Assembly (NCBI GenBank): GCA_907165135.1
Contig: OU015568.1
Span: 9,618,501 to 9,682,500, forward strand
From: Oikopleura dioica
Taxonomy: Eukaryota > Chordata > Appendicularia > Copelata > Oikopleuridae
Length of the DNA stretch: 64,000 bases
Direction of reading: 5' to 3'
Positions 34,677 to 46,144 of the stretch are shown piece after piece. Under the pieces are notes generated by a model. That model searched no databases. It was not told where the DNA came from and worked only from the letters and a program-made list of their open reading frames with translations. The translations under genes were made by a program, and so were the position numbers. Position 1 is the stretch's first letter. Every line of letters starts with the position of its first letter.

Positions 34677-35825
34677 GCCTTTTTTAAATAAATAAGAAAA
34701 AACGTATAACGGAAAGAATCAATTATTCAGTCTTCCCCTCTGTGCCTTGTCGTATTAAAATCAGCTTGCAAAGGCTTCAGTTTCAAATTAGCCACGGTAG
34801 ATTTTTAAAAATGTATTCATCGACCTTGAGTGTTGCTTTTGGCAAGGAAGGAGCACTCGTCGAACTCTGAGGTTTTATTGAATAGCAAATAGCCAAAAAG
34901 AGAATATCTTGAGGTCGACTTCTTTCGGGCAAATAAAAAATATAGGTCGAGAAAAAAAGTTGATAAAGCAAAAAAGATTGTCGAAAGAGTTAACTTAGAT
35001 GTACGTTTGGAGAAGAAAGTGACTCAATTTTCACTGACAGGCGACAAGAAAATCCTTCTGACTTTTCTCTGGCGAAAAGGCGGCGCTCAGAAACTGATGG
35101 AAGATGACGGCGGTTGCGCATCTTCCCAAAAGCGATCATTTCTAAAAGCGGCAAACAGAGATGAGCTTGATTCGGTCAAAAAATCGACCGATTCAGAGGA
35201 TTTTCCTTGCTGATCCGTTTGATGGAGAATTTCAGGGAACACGGTCGATAAGAAACGGCGCTTTTATATTTGGTGTAAGTTTTCAATCGGCAATTATGAA
35301 CAATGAGGGAAGAGAGCTAGATTTTTTTACTGAATAAGAGGAATTAAATAAAAGGAACGTCATAAACGTTTTATGCTTCAAAATCGTCGTGAGATCCCAA
35401 TTAAATATTTATTTTTTCAATTTTCAAAGCTCTATTTATTTAACTGGGCACTTCCAATCTTCCAGTGAATAATTCTTTGTAAACTAAATTGGTAGATTCT
35501 CAACAAGCTAGAATCTTCTGTCAATCAAAAAAAGAGGCTTTACACTTCAAAAAACGTTCAAAAAAATTGAACAAAAGTGATTTTTTTTTTGAAAAAGCGT
35601 GTAGCTCTTCAATAGCTTCTTTTTGAAAGAAGGATGCTCTACTGATGAGTTTTTTATTGTGAGCCCGGAGGCAGTTGATCTCAGAATCACAAACCGTGGT
35701 CGCCGAAAAAGGGCTCTGTTTGCCATTTTTTGACAAAAATCGTGGCCAGTGATTTGCAATAGCAGAGAGTAAATATGTCCAGCCAAAGAGAAAAAAAGAC
35801 GATTTGAGAAAGAATCTCGTAAAAA
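34677..35825. other. Intergenic stretch with one possible exon
   Basis: A plus-strand open frame at about 35007-35213 (LTGDKKILLTFLWRKGG ... DSEDFPC) is not linked to a good ATG or domain. Otherwise nothing supported. Confidence 0.35.
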
Positions 35826-38800
35826 ATGGGAAAAGTTGAAATTAAACTTGACGATTTGGATGTTCTCAGTGAGGCGTCTTTGATTAATGAGGTACCTTAT
35901 TTGAAAAGAGAGGTATTTTAGGAATTCATTCTTAAAAAAAGAGAATAATTCTCTCTTATCTTCTGTATTCATATAATGAAAAATGAATACTAAGAGCTTT
36001 TTCTGACGAAAAGAGTAGAAATTTGCGTCAATAAATTTTTGACATTGTCTCCTTTTAATTCAATAAAGCCTCGCCCGAGCCATTTACAAGACCGACCAAA
36101 GGCCTTTGTTTCGAGTAATTTTAACAAAGTTATCTGTAAGCGAGCAATTTAGCCTGAATCACCGGCAGATTCCACAGATGAGCTCTGTAGACTCTACAGT
36201 GTAGAGTTTACCCGTCTAGCATTTTCATAATAATCCCGAGAGGACGAGTTTTATGATTTTTTATGGCCTGTCTCAAGTGAGTAACTAAAAAATAACTGTC
36301 TGTCAAAATAAAAATAGTTTGTCAAATGAATATTATACATGTACTTCCGTCGTTAGAGGTTCTCAGAAGAATCGTGACTAATAGAGAAAACTGAAACTGT
36401 TAATTCAGGACGACGAAGAGTACGATATCGATGTGGATGAAAGGGTTGAAAACTCAGCACTTGTAAGTTATTCTTTGATGGGCAATTTTGAGCTCGTCCA
36501 ATCAGAGCGGCCCATCTCGATGGAAAATTTTTTTATCCCAAGCTTCCTCTGTAGAACTTTTAATTCTAGTACACAGATGACTGGGCAACAATTTACCCCT
36601 CAACAAGCCGTGAAAACAACAAGAAACGCTGCAAGCACAATTTCGCCCCCATCCTTACTGGAAAAATGAGTTTCTTCATCTCCATCAAACCAATAAACGC
36701 TACAGTAGCTGAAACTGGCATCAAACAGGTACTCACTTATCTTCATTTTTTAATTATTATACCCTCCTGTCAGGCGTTTTATAAATATATGTACACGATT
36801 TCATTGGAGCATGATGGGTATGTCAAAAGAACGATAGAGTGCAAATGGGACGAGTTGTGGAAGTTGCATCTGCACATCGCGACGCAGCTAAAAAGCAGAA
36901 TGAAACTTAGAGAAGGTAGAAATCAAAATTAAAAAAAAAACGGAAAACTATGAAAAATTCAGATAAAAAGAAAGAAATAAAAGAAAAAGAAATTATCAGC
37001 CGGCAAACTCGGCACACTTCCCACCATCTTCCCGCGCATTCTCAAGCCTATCGCACTAGTTCCGTGACTCAACCCTCTTCCACCCTTCCCAACGGTGCTT
37101 CCGCTCAAAAAAGATTCAGCAAGTCAATCAGGCAAGTCTTCAAATCATGTATTCCATCAAAAAAGACTCATTTTAGTCATGATCCGCAATCAACGAAGAA
37201 AAGCCGCCTGGGTCTTCGTTGGAGAGAAACCTTCCGTCGCGGCCGAAATTCAACAAAAACTCGAAAAACCGCTCGTTTCCCTAAAAGCCCGATGGACATG
37301 CATGTCAAAGAAACAGAACTAGAAGGAAGAGCGCAACAGATAAAGGAGTACTTTGAGCGAATTTTCAATTCGAAGCAACGATCAAATTATCGAAACATGG
37401 AGCAGTTCAAGGAATTTTTCGGATTGAGTCAGTTCACGTACATTCGGGATCTAGGATCTGTTGGCTACGAAGGATTGCTTCAAAAACGCTCTGGAGGAGA
37501 GCGACAAAGCTTCACAAAAAGCCTCACTCGATGCCACTGCGGAGATCTTTTCAAAACTTGGAGAAATCGATGGTTCATCCTGAGAGACTCCTTTCTTGCG
37601 TATTTCAAAGAAAACTCGATGCAGTTCGTTATGCTTTTCGACAATCAAACTAGCTGCACGCAGTATGGAAGAGAATTTGAGATTAAAAATCTCCAACGAC
37701 GTTTGACTATCAAATGCAAAGACGAAGCCGAAGCAACCACTTGGAAGAAACAAATCGACTTTATCAAAAAGGACAACGAAGCTGGCTACATGCCGGAAAA
37801 TGAAAACTCCCATGGCTCGTTTGCACCGGTGAGAAAAGGTTCAAGGGCGAGATGGTTCGTTTGCGGGCAAGATTATTTCGTTGCAATCAAGGAGGCGATA
37901 GATTTAGCGAAAGAAGAAATCTTCATCGCTGACTGGTGGTTCATGCCCTGTATAGAATTGATTAGAACTGAAAATCAACGAATCACGCTGGAGGAAACAC
38001 TGACCGATGCGGTCAAAAGGGGCGTCAAAATTTTCATCCTTGTCTTCAACTCGAATATGGAGAGTCAACTCAAACTGATGAACTACATCAACTGCAAGAA
38101 TTTAGTCAAACGCGTCCGCGCGACAGTGAAGAATAAAATTGGCTCCGTCGACGGTGACATTTATTACTTGGCCTATCCTGATATCCGGGCAGCGACGGAA
38201 AAAGACGTCGCCGGGTTGCAATGGGCGCATCATGAAAAATTGCTGGTTGTTGATCAAAGTGTTGCGTTGCTTGGTGGCATCGACCTTTGCATAGGAAGAT
38301 ATGAGGAGCACGGTAAATACCCGCTTTTTGACGACTCAGACGACAAATTTACGGGCTACGATTATTTCAACCACTACGAAGTGCTCGACTGGGAGCAGCC
38401 TAGGAAAGATTTAAAAAGGTAAATTACCTTGATTATCAATTGAGGTCATGATCGTTAATATGAATCCATATGTGGCTATTTATTTATCGCTTATTTCAGA
38501 ACCCCGTGGCACGACATTGCTTGTCAAATCTTCGGAGAAAGTGCACGTGATCTTGCTCGCCACTTTATCCAGCGCTGGAATTTTTCGAAAAGAAAGCTGA
38601 AGAAAACTAGAACAGAGTATGATCGACCAATGATTCTTCCTAAATGCATAAAAGCAGATTACAAGATCAAAGCGAGATTTTCTGGCCATTTTGATCTTGC
38701 TACGGATGTTGAGAGTATTCAAGGTACTGTAATTGTATCGAAGAGCAGCAGTAACATTATTTTCAGTTCTACGATCTGTCGGAAAAACATCTGCGGGGTT

Positions 38801-39909
38801 GAAAGAGAAGGAAAACTCGATCTACCGCGCGTATTCGGAAATGATCAAACTTTCAAAACGCTTCATTTACATCGAAAACCAATTCTTCGTTTCTGACGCG
38901 ACGATCGACTCCCGAGAATCTCCCCACTCTAACAGCAGAATACAGAACAAGATCGCATCTTTGATCGCCGCTAGAATTATTATTGCCTTTGAGAAGGGCG
39001 AAGATTTCAAAGTTTACATTGTGCTTCCCGAAACAGCTGGTTTTCCTGGAAAATTTGAGGATCGAAACTGCCCAGAACAGGAGCTTTTCTTCCATCTTCA
39101 GGTGAATTTATCACGCTTGTATTTATCTCATCAAATTCTAGCGCCACGGCCTGACAGAAGGAATCCACTCAATTCAACACCAGTTAGATTTGCACACCTC
39201 AAAGATGAAGTCAAAGACTCCCAACAAGCTAATCATGTTCCACAAATACATCTCCATCGCCGCGTTTCACAAATGGGAAGAACGAAACAATGAGCTCTTT
39301 CACTCACCGATTTACGTTCACTCGAAGCTGATGATTGTCGATGACGAGAGATGTATCATTGGAAGTGCAAATATTAACGATAGGTCTATGCTTGGCGATA
39401 GGGATTCTGAAACTGCCGTTCTTGTTCATGGTTTGTTCTTCATTTGAAGCAAGAAATGATCTATTTTCAGGACGAGAATTCTGTAATTCTCTCCGTCTAA
39501 AAATCTGGTCTGCGGCTCTTGGATCCATGAACGGCCTTGACCTTTGCCCGAGCAAAGACGAGTTTTTCTTCAATCACTGGCTAAAAGTTTCAATCGCCAA
39601 TTCTGCCGCGCTTTGGGAAGCCTTCCACAACTTGCCGAATGATTTAGTCAAGGTTCAAAATTTCAGAATCGTCAGAGTCTTTATCATTTTTAGGAGTATA
39701 TGAACCCTCACGATCCGTCCTGGCTGGAATGGAAAGAGGAATACAAACGTAAAGAAAACCTCCCGACGGAGCAAAAACTAGAAGCCCTCAAAAAATTCCA
39801 AGGATTCCTCATCAAATACCAAACTGGTTTTGCTTCAAACAACCGAGAAATCGAAACTTCTGTCGCTAGAGTTAATATAACTCACAACGCTGCCAATCTT
39901 TTCCTGTAG
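35826..39909 (+). CDS. PLD: Phospholipase D (PX-PH-HKD type, PLD1/2-like)
   Basis: Ten exons, 35826-35891, 36409-36462, 36570-36728, 36774-36915, 36963-38418, 38500-38723, 38767-39101, 39142-39430, 39471-39652 and 39694-39909, close in phase to 1040 residues, the usual PLD1/2 length. Order: an acidic N-terminus; a PX domain ([32 protein letters not shown]); a basic linker; a PH domain ([20 protein letters not shown]); the first catalytic motif [17 protein letters not shown]; the second, [19 protein letters not shown]; and a conserved C-terminus. The paired HxKxxxxD motifs form the active site that hydrolyses phosphatidylcholine to phosphatidic acid. PX and PH target it to phosphoinositide membranes. 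Both motifs are intact. Confidence 0.95.
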
Positions 39910-39947
39910 CTACTCATTCCCGATTATCAAATACAGATACATATTTA

Positions 39948-41525
39948 TTATAAAGAATGCGAAGAAAGAAGCATGCAATTGAGGCCGTTTTCTATCGAAT
40001 CGTAAGAAAAACCCAAGCAGTTTTCTTCTAATCTGCAGAGCATAAAGCAAGCTTTGTCGATTTCTTTTTTCGATCGCGGATGATGAAGAGCTATTTTTGA
40101 TCGTTTGATAAACAGTTGCTCTATAAAACAATTGAAACCACACTGTGTCAGCACAATCTAAGAAAACCTGATAAAGGGTAGTGGTGCATCTTCGGAAATT
40201 TCATCTTTTCCGCTCGACACGAAATTTTTTTATCACCAATATTTTCCCCCTGAAATTCTTCATGTACAATCGTTCTCAAACAGTACCTGTATAAAGCATG
40301 AGTCATCAAATGCACATGGACGAGGAGCATCAAGCAGTCCAGCAAAAAAGCCATCAACAATCATTTTGCATGGAAAAATTCCATGTTCAATTTCATTTTC
40401 TGTAACCATATCGTCAATCGTGAATCTTACATCGCATAAACCGCACTCTGTTGCCGTTGGATCAGTTGCAAAGGAACCAGCAGGACATTTAATCGCCTCA
40501 GCCATTGTAGAATTCGGACAGAGATGCTCTGGAGGACACGGCAAACAGATACTCTGGCCAGCTTCCGGCTGAAATTATTGAATATCTTTCTGTGAATTAG
40601 CTCAAACCTGATATGTGCCAGGATGACAATCGGTTTGGCGAGTGAGTCCTGCGCCATGGCATTTATAACCGGGGTTGCAGGGTGAGCACAAATCATCAGA
40701 ATACGACGGTTTGTATGTTCCACTTTCGCACAACCTGATAAGCGTTATAAGAGATTTTCTAAAGGCAATTACGTTGGAATAGTTGAAGCATTGCCTCTTG
40801 CCTCGTATCCAGGTGGTGTTTCAAAGCACTTAATCCGTTACGTTCGGATATAAAATCTGTTAAAAGCATACTTGAGTCATTCCTTGTCTAAGATTATAGT
40901 GTCCTTCTGGGCATGGTTTGCACTCTGCTCCGTGAAATTCGGCTTGATAATATCCTGGTTCACAAAGATATGAATATGCATTCACACAGTAATGCCCAGG
41001 CGTACTTTTACTATTGTTCAAAAATTTGTTCAACATTTATATGATATAAATTGTTACTAAGTTTTGAACAGAAGCAAGAATCACAGCCGTTGCGCCACGC
41101 ATTGACAAAGTATCCGCTCTGACAAGTTAGGCAAACTTTTTGTTAAATATTCGTAAATGTTTTGATTTCATCAAGAATTACCTGAGGCTCCTTTTTCAGA
41201 AAAACTTTCATCTGGACAAAGATGACAGCTGGTAGCTCCTCTTTTGTCCTGATACTCGTTAGTCGAGCATGGGTATTTCTTTCCCCAGGAGCATCGATGA
41301 CCAACTGGGCAATCTTCACAATGCGCCCATCCACGATTACTATACGTTCCTTTTCAGGGAATGCATCTGATTACTTTCTCTATAAACTCTCAATTTATCA
41401 AGCATCATTCCTGCTCCACATCGATATTTTTGCTCAAAACCGCCCGGGCAAGCGTAACCGGCTTCGCAAACACTGCAAAAACTATCTTCCCAGGACCAGG
41501 AGAGTTCTTTGCCTTCCTCACACAT
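39948..41525 (-). CDS. Secreted GCC2/ephrin-receptor-like cysteine-rich protein
   Basis: Exons (minus) from 41411-41525 through 41182-41349, 41099-41135, 40872-41010, 40773-40828, 40608-40734, 40287-40568, 40168-40249 and 39948-40120 join in phase. They encode tandem GCC2_GCC3-type modules of the pattern C-x2-C-x2-G-(T/Y)-Y...C-x2-C-P-x-G-x2-C: RCGAGTYSNRGWAHCEDC, PCPEGHYNLRQG, LCSPCNPGYKCHGAG, CPAGSFATDPTATECGLC. A C-terminal exon (CFMLCRLEENCLGFSYDS ... NCMLL) resembles a PAN/apple domain. The first intron (41410-41350) is GA-AG; using it restores a textbook module and removes a frame break. No signal peptide is visible at the 41525 ATG, so upstream exons may exist; a Cys-containing frame at 41745-41960 is a candidate. 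Confidence 0.7.
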
Positions 41526-42181
41526 ATTTTTTCTTTTCGTAATTTTTCAATTTAGCAACTTCTTTTTATACATTTCATAAAATATTAATACAACAGTCAA
41601 TTGAAAGTAAATAAATTATTCATTTTTTTACCCAAAGCTTTCAGACAAAACTCAAATTCAAGACAAATTTTGATCATTTATGAATTTGTCCCGGAAATTG
41701 TCCGTAAGTTCATCTTAATCACGTTCTAACGATCCCGATTGGTGTCAGCTACTAGGGCGGCAATTGACAATTGTTGACGTGGGAAATTCATCTGCCGTCT
41801 TTTCGCATTCTTTAGAGGGCTCGGACGAGGGGAAGCACCCGCCAGAAATATATTCAAGCGACGAATAAAGCCCCCGTTTCAATTTGACAGGGTAAAACGT
41901 GTTCTGCATTTTGAATAAACAAACTCTGATTAACTCATTCCCGGACAGGAAACATGTGTTTGTTTTTCGTATATTACCATAATTATTTACTGAAAGCGTC
42001 AATTTTTATGAGGTTTCTGTTAGATAGGTCCTAATAATCCTCTCAATCGTAAGAATGAATAAGTCTGGCTGTGATAGATTTATTTGACTTTAAATAATTT
42101 TTAACTGACGCCTTTATTTAAAGCCGCACTCTATCCTCTTGGACTTAGTCTTAGTAAAGAGAATTTAGTTTACATTTTAAA

Positions 42182-42471
42182 ATGGTACTGGAAGATGTCT
42201 GTTTCCCAGAACAAGGGCCTGGCTATATTGGAAACCGGACGCTCTGCATAATTGGATGGACTGGCATTGTTCTGGCATGTCTTGCAGCTATAGGTAAGGA
42301 CTCTCCTTTATTCTTTCCGCTCTATTTTCAGGACTTTTTATTGGACTATTATTTCTCTACATCGCACCATACCTGGAGAGAAGACAAAATGATTCCGAAA
42401 ATAATTTACCAAGCCGCGAGTATTTCTATTGCTGCATGAAGAAAAAAAAAAGAAAAACAAGTAAATGTTGA
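42182..42471 (+). CDS. Small one-pass membrane protein, family copy P1
   Basis: Exons 42182-42293 and 42332-42471 give 83 residues. The start MVLEDVCFPEQ is shared with two further copies downstream (MVLESVC...). One long hydrophobic segment follows (ILACLAAIGLFIGLLFLYIA region), then a basic stretch. The frame ends shortly after a run of ten A (42442-42451). One base fewer there would continue into QVNVDPEDPEEP and NPYEK, which aligns with the tail of copy P2. So the listed stop may reflect a homopolymer indel in this sequence or a real frameshift. Confidence 0.55.
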
Positions 42472-42664
42472 CCCTGAAGACCCTGAAGAACCTGAAAAAT
42501 CAGTCAAAAACCCATATGAAAAATAATGTACTGTCTTACACTTTTGGCAATAATCAAACACTGTGAACCAAGAATAAAAAGAATCATGAAACGCTATTTG
42601 ACTTCTAATAACATCAGATTTCATGCCGCACTTTTTTTATTCAAGAGAGTTTCGAATTTAATAA

Positions 42665-43156
42665 ATGGTCCTTGAAAGCGTGTGCAAACCGGAACCAGGC
42701 AAAAGGTTTTATAGTATAATTTATACAGAAGCGCTTCAGTAAAAAAACTTACATTTAAAAAATCTTGATAAGGTCTCGGCGTGTTTTTTAAAGGTCTCGG
42801 ATGTTTCTTTGGATGGTTTGGTATCGTAGCTGCATGCGTAGCTGCTTTATATTGGTGATTAAAATTGATCAAACCTCCGTTTTTTTAATATATTCCTTAA
42901 TCATGAGTAAGATTTAATCGGTGCGGTGGTACTCTGCGTTATCGAATGTAAGGACCAAAAAAACAAGGGTTTAACTTGCTGGGAGTTGTGGTTCAGAGGA
43001 ATTGAAAGAGATAATCAAGTACACAACGATCCTGAAGAGCCAATTTCTAATCCATATGATGATCCTGTTCTCATTGAATCCAAGCCTGATCAGAAGAACT
43101 CTCAAGATGATTCTCCTCCAGCTTACGAAAACATCACTGAGTCAAAAAATTTGTGA
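42665..43156 (+). CDS. Small one-pass PPxY membrane protein, family copy P2
   Basis: Exons 42665-42713, 42773-42843 (approximate end) and 42912-43156. The start is MVLESVCKPEPGKRFY. The middle exon encodes GLGCFFGWFGIVAACVAAL, and the last exon gives the rest of the membrane segment (GAVVLCVIE) and a cytoplasmic tail with NPYDDP and SPPAYEN. The PPxY motif is the ligand for WW domains of Nedd4-type ubiquitin ligases. At the second donor the expected G-GT of copy P3 reads T-AT here, so the intron is either AT-AG or the gene is damaged; the phase still closes. Function unknown. Confidence 0.5.
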
Positions 43157-43309
43157 AAAATCGATCCTACGAAAATTTCTCATCTGCGAGAGTGATTAAT
43201 AATGATTATGAAACATGTATTTGACTTCTAATAAAATTTTACCCAGATATCATGCCGCAATTTTCATACAGCGTTCATATAGCGTTCAAGAGGTTTTCAA
43301 ATTTAGAAA

Positions 43310-44684
43310 ATGGTTCTAGAGAGCGTCTGCGATCATGATAAAGGAAAAAGGTTAAATTTATAATAAATTTATTTATTAAGCCTTAAGGGTGTCCCCAACG
43401 ATTTTTTTGAAACAGGCTATACTTTGAGCTCATTTTTATAGGACTTCCTGGAGGCTTTTCGGTTAAAAGAAATATATTCATTATTATTTAGACCCTTTTC
43501 TATGCCATAAATTTGGCAGAATTTCGAAATTGTAATTATTTAATCCCCTACCGCTTCTTCAAAGAGTTCTGATTTTTCTATTCTGACCAATCTTTCAGAT
43601 CGTTTTTCTCGACTTGTACAAATTCAATTTTAAATTTCGGCCAGATCCTGATTCCCTAAACGCTTTTCTCTGCCATAAATTTGACGGATTTCGAAAATTT
43701 ATCTGTATGCATCTGATACGATGCATTATTTGAAGTAAAGATTTTGCTAAAGTTTGAACTCGATTTTAGGGGTCTTCCTGAAGTTCAATTTTTCTCATTA
43801 TTACATAGAAAATAGTTTGACCTATTGACAATCTCCCGCTACGCTCAGATTTTGCGCTGATAAGTCCCTTAATCCCCTTTTCCGGCGCCGAGATGCAGGT
43901 GTTTGCGACTTTTGGCGGACTGTTCGAAAGTGAAAAATTTGTGTTATCGTATCGATATTGGTATCATTGGATAGAGAATTTTTCAAGCTTTCAGGAAATA
44001 TATAACTCGATATATGAAATCAAAAATTTGAAAATGACACTTTTTACAGTGCATTTCTATCGAGCCGTAATGCATTAGCGCTGTCATAGAAACAGTAATA
44101 TCTCGAGAACCAGATGAGATATTCCAGATCTGAAAAAAGCTTTAGAATCAGCTTCGTTGAATAACTAAAAATAGTTTGGTCAACCGACTAAGAACATTCG
44201 AACCCGATCGTTGGGGACACCCTTAAGGCTTGTAAAAGTTTTTTTTTCATAGACATCCAGCGGTAAAAAATCTTGACTGAAGTTATCGGCACATTTTTGA
44301 TGGGTCTTGGGTGTTTCTTTGGATGGCTTGGTATTGTGACGGCCTGTTTAGTTGCTTTAGGTTTGTGATTAAAATATCATTGATATTTATATCAATCGTA
44401 TAAAATTTATACTATAAATTACGCTGTTTTTTAATCATTTGTTAGCAATAGTTCTTCAAATTCTTATTTGCCTTTTGCCCGAAGAAAAATCCCGGGAAGA
44501 TTCTGAAAACGACGATAGTGCTCAACGAGAAGATTGTTCAAGAAGATCCTACAGTGAAATAGAACCAGTTTCTTATCCATATGATTGTTCTGTTCGCAGC
44601 GAACCCCTATCTGATCAAAAGACTACTCAGGATGATGATTCTCCTCCAACTTACGATGAAGTCACTGAGTCCCAAGATTTTTGA
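43310..44684 (+). CDS. Small one-pass PPxY membrane protein, family copy P3, intron invaded by an element
   Basis: First exon from 43310 (MVLESVCDHDKGK), then exons 44283-44360 (FLMGLGCFFGWLGIVTACLV) and 44446-44684. The tail reads YSEIEPVSYPYDC and ends DDDSPPTYDEVTESQDF, again a PPxY. The last two exons are in phase. The first intron now contains an 853-bp inverted-repeat element (43378-44230). The donor equivalent to that of P2 is not preserved, so expression of the full protein is uncertain. A further PPxY exon remnant follows at 44893-44991. Confidence 0.45.
43378..44230. mobile_element. Inverted-repeat element 3 inside the P3 gene
   Basis: The ends are perfect 25-bp inverted repeats (AAGCCTTAAGGGTGTCCCC followed by AACGAT) at 43378-43402 and 44207-44231. 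Each contains a TTAA (43384-43387 and about 44223-44226). Subterminal copies of a TGCCATAAATTTG motif occur near 43502 and 43668. No transposase. A TTAA target would suit a piggyBac-type non-autonomous element, but because the repeat is palindromic around TTAA the true insertion boundary is ambiguous. Confidence 0.7.
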
Positions 44685-44892
44685 AAACTTTTGTCATATT
44701 TCTTGAATACGATTCCTACAATTATCCTACGAAAATTTTTAATCTGCTGCAGTAATAAATATCGACCAAAAAGCACATGTTTGATCTCTAATAATTTCTT
44801 GCAGTCAGGAAGCGTACGAATCCGCTTTGTTATCAAGAAGAGAATTCAGAAGAAAATCAAAAGAAAAATAGGACTTTGTCACTTTGATCTAC

Positions 44893-44991
44893 CACAAAGA
44901 ATCGGAATTGCCTAATGAAGAGTCGCCTCCAGCTTACGACGAAGTAACTGATTCAGTTACTACAGTTACTGATTCTGTTCATATTCCCTGA
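44893..44991 (+). pseudogene. PPxY tail exon remnant of the P family
   Basis: After an acceptor-like AAAAATAG (ending near 44872) the frame reads to ESELPNEESPPAYDEVTDSV and a TGA at 44989-44991. It matches the tails of P2 and P3, but no matching upstream exons are seen between it and P3. It could be an alternative last exon of P3 or the remains of a fourth copy. Confidence 0.4.
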
Positions 44992-45660
44992 CCACCATCA
45001 ATTTCAAAAATAATGCGACCGCAAATTACAGTTCCCGCGCTGTTCTCATCCAAGCGATAAGAAAGAAATCAAACTGGAAATTTGTTGAATGTGAAAATTT
45101 GAAAATATATCAATGTCGCCCCCATTTTCTCAAGAAAATCGCCAAATCCTCACTTTTGACAACGTTTATCCCCAGCGAGCCCAGCTTGGCGGACTTGAAC
45201 AGTCAGATTTGCGCAGATTTTATTAGGACTTTGAGCTGGCTAAGTTGGTTTCCGCCGTCGCAGTCCAACGCTTAAACATTTGCATAAACATATTATCAGA
45301 AGAGTCATTTCTGCTAAACTTTTCGTTCTGCCCAAATCATAAATAATTAATCACCGTAATAATTGATCAAAAAAGGGTTGACTTCAGAGAAAATAGAGTT
45401 ATGAAAATTTTGACAAGGTGCTCACGGCCAAAAAGTCTTAGCGCGACTTTATAATGCAGGAGAATGAAATGTTTACTTCTTCCCGAGTTGTGAATTTTGC
45501 GAAAAAACTGATGCAGACGTAACAACCTCACTAGCTACATTGTACTATTTTAAGCATTCGTTCCGGAATTTGAGTTTACCGCTGGCATTCTTATTTGAGA
45601 AGGCTTTCTATTCCACAAATATTTTTTCATAATTTCTAAATCTAACCGCTTCAAAAGATG

Positions 45661-45999
45661 TCTAGTAATCATGAAATCAACCCAAAGCCAATTAACATTG
45701 ATAAAGTCAAGGAATTTTTGGATAAAGAGGTCATTTTTTCAATGAAGAGTTTAAATTCTTCAGAAAATAAATTTTCAATCTAAATTTTCGGATTATCCTG
45801 AAGACTTTTTAGTTGAGGCTTCCGTTTCCGGGAAGGATGACAGAATTCACCTATCTACAGTATCTTTTTAGTATCTTTCAGAAACTATCGTTTTTATGTT
45901 ATTATGAAGCAAGGATGTTTTACGACAACTAAGTTCGATTGGGAACTGCTGCCTAATTTGCTTATGTTAGGCGATCAGCATTGCATGGTTGTGAAGTGA
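45661..45999 (+). CDS. Short PX-like protein, probable phospholipase D-derived fragment
   Basis: ATG at 45661 opens MSSNHEINPKPINIDKVKEF, then a small intron and FSDYPEDFLVEASVSGKDDR. A final stretch from about 45888 reads YRFYVIMKQGCFTTTKFDWE and ends in a TGA near 45997-45999. These last two pieces line up with the two halves of the PX domain of the phospholipase D at 35826-39909 ([29 protein letters not shown]...KWDELW). No PH or HKD domain follows. The junction near 45862-45886 is not resolved. Confidence 0.4.
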
Positions 46000-46144
46000 A
46001 ATTATTCAAATCGCGCGTGGTGTTCGCAGCATGTGGCAGTTTAAAAGTTGACAGTTCCCGTAAATAGAGGGCGCCGTTTGGAGCAAGCACCATGTGCCGG
46101 CCATAAATCGCGACCGCTTCATTCTCCAGTTAGTCAGACCAGCG

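Noticed and set aside
36950-36962. ATG at 36950 as an independent start for the phospholipase D catalytic region
   Set aside because: It lies in the intron just before the 36963 acceptor; joining exon 36774-36915 in phase 1 continues the PX domain properly.
41340-41525. In-frame TGA where a GCC2 module expects a cysteine, considered as a selenocysteine or nonsense codon
   Set aside because: A GA-AG intron with donor at 41410 removes it and gives a canonical module, so neither Sec nor a lesion is needed.
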